The translations under genes were made by a program, and so were the position numbers. From assembly GCA_036346275.1 (NCBI GenBank), contig CM070725.1:46376104-46440103 (forward strand): DNA of 64,000 nt, given 5' to 3'. This document shows positions 60,383-64,000 of the stretch, one piece after another (the stretch's first letter is position 1; the number at the start of each line of letters is the position of its first letter). This DNA is from Otatea glauca. Lineage: Eukaryota; Streptophyta; Magnoliopsida; Poales; Poaceae. The notes beneath the pieces were generated by a model, which was not told the origin of the DNA, did no database searches, and saw nothing but the letters and a program-made list of their open reading frames with translations.

Positions 60383-63300
60383 ATGGAGGTGGAAGATGCG
60401 GCGAGGAGAAGGCAGCAGCAGCAAGGGCAGGCGGCGGCGGGGGAGGAGGAGGTAGGACAGACGAAGGAGAAGAAGGTGAAGAGGAAGCGCGGTCGGGTGG
60501 AGCTGCGGCGGATAGAGGACCGGACGAGCCGGCAGGTGCGCTTCTCGAAGCGCCGGAGCGGGCTGTTCAAGAAGGCCTACGAGCTGTCCGTGATGTGCGA
60601 CGCCGAGGTCGCGCTCGTTGTCTTCTCCCCCGCCGGCCGCCTCTACGAGTTTGCCTCCTCCGACTCCAGGTGCTACTAAACCACCGAACTAATTCTGTAA
60701 TCCTGTGTTTTTTCGAGCATGTTGTCCGATGATCGAGCACTATGTGCACCAGTAGTTTTATTTGCTTTTCTTGTACTGGTCTTCGGCCTTTTTTCTTGTA
60801 ATCGGAGCGCGGATTGGTCTAGAAATCGTTGCCGTATCAGGCGCCGGGATTCGTGAGGGGGTTCCCTAATGGAGAAGGAATGAAGGATATGTTCAGGCTG
60901 CCGCTGATTCGGCGGACCTGTGCATGGAGCAGTCCAGAATGGTGTCTGTATAGCTAGCGATGGCCATGCCGGAGATTTTTTTAAATTTTATGTCGCATTT
61001 TTTTTTGAAATTTTTTTATGTCGCATTCATCATTGTGAAGGGATCTCTCGTAGCCGTGTTATTGAGCTTTCAATAAGAGCTAGCTGGGTGATGCCCCTTC
61101 TGTCTACAAATCTCACAGATGCCATTACTGGAAAGTGTATGTATCAGCTGGATGAGTGATGACATATGTACGTCGCAAAACTACTGTGCACACGAGCTAG
61201 CCTTGAGCGTCATTCGTAAGGTTAACGTGTAATTAATGTGTCACCACTAGTTTGTTTTATGCACTTTCGGCCCTTGTTTGGGAGGCCTCAGGTAATATGC
61301 TACGGAGAGATGGGAAACCATGGTGTCGAGGCACCATAATTTCAAACACACAAATTCAAATTAAATATAGATATATTTTTTATAATTTTTAGTTTAAGGC
61401 ATCTACTCATCTATAACAATTTAAATAAAGCACATACATTTCAAAAAATATGTTCGAATTTAAAGATTTTGAACGAATTTAGATCATATGCTTTGTTGAT
61501 TTATATATATAATCACCACATAGGGTACCATGGTGTTCCAGTTTATTATACTATATATGTGTCGTGTGTACTCTAAAACTGAAATTTTTGAAAAATATAC
61601 CCAAATTTGGCTTGAATTCACGCATTTAAAATTATGGTGCCCTGACACCATATTGTCCCATTTAGGTGTCGTCTTTCTCTCTCTATCACTACAATAAAAG
61701 CCTCACTTAGATGCACATTCCTATAGACCTTTCTTATTTGCCTCTATAAATTGCCATAATATATTGTAAAGGCATTTTTTACAGCATTTTAGATAAATAA
61801 TATAGAATGTGGATTGTACATACGTTTTTGAGATTTTTAAATTGTCCAAACAAAAATCATATAGAGACATTTTTCGAGATACTTATAAAATAGACCTTAT
61901 GTTGTAGAGACGTTATTTGAGATATTTTTATTCTCTAGAGACATTCTTTTAGACATTTAAGACATATTGTGTACTACTCATAAGAATTACAAGTTAAGTG
62001 TAAGAAAGTTGTGATGTGAGGATGAGATGGTTAGTCGGGCTACATGTTTATCCACAAGGTTCCAATATATTTTTAGAATATATTTTTCATTCTCAGCCGT
62101 AGTGACACAGCATGTAGATGCACCATTGTGATATTTTGAAAGATGCCATATAGATACATAAAAATATGTCTACTGTACAATAAAAACACCTTTATAGGAT
62201 GTTTCTCCTGTAGTATATATCCATACAGTCATACACGCACGCACATACATACATACATATCATTTCTTACAATAAAGGCCAATAATATCTATTGTAATAT
62301 GTTTACAAAACCAATAAAATTATAATATTATGAATGTACTTTTTAAGACAAATTACACCTACGATTTTCATATATCCAATCTAAATATTTAGAAAGATAT
62401 CGATAGCCAAAGTTATGAAAGTTTGACTAACTATATTGAAACGACATGTATTGTGATTGGAGGGAGTTTTAATTAATATATAGGTAAAACAAAGCTTTAT
62501 GTACAAGGAAGAAAAAGAAAAGAAAGAATATGTTACAACCATCTAAAAGAAAGAAGCATCAAATTAATGTTTCTAGCCAATCAAAGATTATTTGTCGATG
62601 ACCTTCCCTGACTCGGTGCACATGCAGTGAGCTCATTCTTGGATAGGCTTTTCCAACTGGAAGTATTTGGCTTAAGGTTCTCGAAAACTTTTCCATACTG
62701 GTGCTTACAAATGTGTCAAGCTACGTGTGTTTGGTTCCCAACCAATGTGAACCGAATCGTTCCGTACAGGATATAGCTTTATCTCTGTGTTTGGTTGGTT
62801 GAACGGAACCATTTCTTTCGGAACGAAGTGGTACAAATTCTAGAAATATTCTCGAAACATCCTGTATCAGCTGATACGGCCAAATCGGCTGAATCGATCG
62901 GTACAGGACGCGTTCGTTCACCCTCGTCCCACATGCGCGTGTTCTACTCACCTCATCCCTTAAACCAAATAGCATCTCGAACCATCCAGGATCATCTCAT
63001 CCAAACAACCAAACAAAATCTTGTACCATCCCATTCAGGCAACCAAACACCCTCCCTATACTACCCCATCCAGGACCAACCTATCCCATTCACCCTCGTA
63101 TGTCCAACCAAACGCAAGTGGATTTATAAGGTTCATGTGTATAGTTACTTTTTTTTTTGGAAAAAGGTCATATAACAACCCAAACTTTACTCGAAAGTTT
63201 GTTTTACACTCTGAACTATAAAACCAAACATTTGACCCAAAATTATGCAATCCGGTTCAAAGAACACTCTGACCTGATTTCATTAGTTGTATTGCCTGCA

Positions 63301-63961
63301 TAGCGTGATGAGTGGACGGTTTTGCCATATAGGATGACACGCTGGGTATGTTGGATCTCATAGGGGCTCCTCTTCCCAATCGAAATAGAGAGGGGGAATT
63401 ACAAGGGCTGACATTCATGAAAGCATGATTGGGAGCTCGGCGGGATATGAACCCCACCTATCATTGACCTAAGTTGGCCAGCGTGTTAGCCTACATGACA
63501 AAATCACTAACTCGTTGCGCCACACAGGCAATATCACTATGTGAAACTGAGCCAAGTGTTATATGAACCAGATAACAAAGTTTGGAGGGTTAAATGTTTA
63601 GTTTCATAATTCGGAATGCTGGATGGACTTCCGATCAAATTCGGGGTGTTATATGGACTTCTTCCTAGTTTTTTTTTCAATATGAACATCATGTACAGTG
63701 GATTAAGGTTAGTGTGTGAAGTGAGTGTGCATTAAGTTCGTGTGAAGTTCCCTTGAACAAAAATTCATTTGTGAAGTTACACTACCGAGCTATTTTCTAT
63801 ATATATATGTACCCTTTGCTGGATTTGAGTTTTAACTACCTCTTTTTTGACATCTTCCTTGCAGCATTGAGAAAATGTTTGGTCGATACTGGGGCATTCC
63901 CAACACAACAGATGATCTCAATATTGAAGCGCGAGACTCTCGGGTTGATTGCAATATACAG
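60383..63961 (+). CDS. MIKC-type MADS-box transcription factor, FLC-clade-like, first two exons (3' partial)
   Basis: MADS proteins bind CArG-box DNA as dimers in the nucleus. Exon 1 is 60383-60669 and exon 2 is 63865-63961, joined across a GT..AG intron of 3195 bp in phase 2; exon 2 ends in a phase-0 donor (CAG/GTCAAG). The ATG gives a 35-residue charged leader with QQQQ and KEKKVKRK, then the MADS domain (about 36-92): RGRVELRRIEDRTSRQVRFS, KRRSGLFKKAYELSVMCDAE and VALVVFSPAGRLYEF. Exon 2 encodes the I region, SIEKMFGRYWGIPNTTDDLN and IEARDSRVDCNIQ. KRRSGLF and RIEDRTSRQVRF resemble the grass FLC-clade genes (OsMADS51/OsMADS65/ODDSOC, from memory), which act in flowering-time control. K-box and C-terminal exons lie beyond the right edge. 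No damage is seen. Confidence 0.85.
60670..61310 (+). other. MADS intron 1, proximal part
   Basis: Intron sequence after the GTGCTA donor; no coding exon or transposon end that I can support. It includes T-rich stretches typical of plant introns. Confidence 0.5.
61311..61660. repeat. Fold-back element in MADS intron 1
   Basis: GGTGTCGAGGCACCATAATTT at the left pairs with the complement of AAATTATGGTGCCCTGACACC at the right. A related ACCATGGTGTTCC word lies inside (about 61528). No target duplication identified. Confidence 0.65.
61687..62215. mobile_element. CACTA-like miniature element in MADS intron 1
   Basis: Left end CACTACAATAAAAGCCTC; right end GGATGTTTCTCCTGTAGTA, the complement of TACTACAGGAGAAAC. 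The three-base TAT flanks both sides (61684-61686, 62216-62218), as in the CACTA superfamily. The terminal C is changed to T at one end, so the element is old. Non-coding. Confidence 0.5.
62725..63118. repeat. TTTGGTTGG/CCAACCAAA fold-back element in MADS intron 1
   Basis: GTGTGTTTGGTTCCCAACC at the left and TGTCCAACCAAACGCAAG at the right, with many internal AACCAAACA words. This is a common grass miniature-element type. Confidence 0.5.
63159..63667. mobile_element. Long-terminal-repeat fold-back element just before MADS exon 2
   Basis: Arms of about 95-100 bases (63166-63262 and 63570-63662) pair imperfectly: GGTCATATAACAACCC, ACTATAAAACCAAACATTTG and their complements. It ends about 200 bases before exon 2. 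It holds a tRNA-like module. Confidence 0.65.
63439..63530 (-). other. tRNA-like module with long variable region
   Basis: The minus strand has GTGTGGCGCAACGAGTTAGTGA (box-A-like) and GGTGGGGTTCATATCCCGCC, which folds into a six-pair T arm with one G-U. The spacing is longer than in class I tRNAs, as in Ser/Leu types. Acceptor pairing is not seen. It is a relic within the fold-back element. Confidence 0.5.
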
Positions 63962-64000
63962 GTCAAGCGTGCGCCTACACACATATATATATCCAACACA

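Noticed and set aside
60670..60679. MADS protein ending at residue 97 (..SDSRCY stop)
   Set aside because: The stop comes from reading into the intron; the GT at 60670 and the in-frame second exon at 63865 show that splicing continues the protein.

Overview
This is nuclear DNA of a grass (Poaceae). Four things point there: a chlorophyll-pathway glutamate-1-semialdehyde aminomutase gene with plant exon layout, a MADS-box gene most like the grass FLC-clade genes (OsMADS51/ODDSOC type, from memory), a broken MORF/DAG-type organelle RNA-editing-factor exon, and dense nested LTR retrotransposons and hAT elements of kinds common in grasses. The species cannot be fixed from the sequence alone.

Layout. 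0-0.5 kb: minus-strand first exon of a MORF-like gene with an internal frameshift. 0.6-2.65 kb: small transposon debris, two back-to-back fold-back elements, a perfect 26-bp-stem hairpin and a TA microsatellite of about 375 bp. 3.0-10.2 kb: an older LTR-type element split by a younger 5.45-kb relative (3564-9015, 5-bp target duplication GCCTT). 10.2-28.3 kb: a minus-strand non-autonomous retroelement split by a 14.6-kb Ty3/gypsy element (11585-26192, target duplication ATTAC). That element carries gag-PR-RT-RNase H-INT on the plus strand, then an antisense gene and a minisatellite before the 3' LTR. 28.3-30 kb: the start of another LTR of the 3.5-9 kb family, in opposite orientation. 30.6-33.3 kb: the intact three-exon GSA gene. 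34.3-41 kb: a decayed minus-strand hAT transposase gene, a small hAT derivative, a fresh 288-bp tandem duplication and an LTR end. 41-49 kb: transposon fragments with no gene I can support. 49.4-56.0 kb: a Ty1/copia element with matching LTRs and target duplication TTAGG. 57.0-60.0 kb: a complete 3-kb non-autonomous hAT element (8-bp target duplication AGCGCACC). 60.4-64 kb: the first two exons of the MADS-box gene, running off the right edge, with a 3.2-kb first intron full of miniature transposons.

How it fits together. Only GSA looks plainly functional and complete; it acts in plastids in tetrapyrrole synthesis. The MADS gene is intact as far as it is visible and is probably a transcription factor of the flowering-time type; a hAT element ends about 355 bp upstream of its start codon. 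The three hAT pieces (34-38, 48 and 57-60 kb) belong to one family: the 3-kb element keeps the tail of the transposase gene whose fuller, broken copy lies at 35-38 kb. Both internally coding retrotransposons have clean target duplications and similar LTRs but many frameshifts, most of them in GC-rich tracts. That could be real decay or a sequencing or assembly problem.
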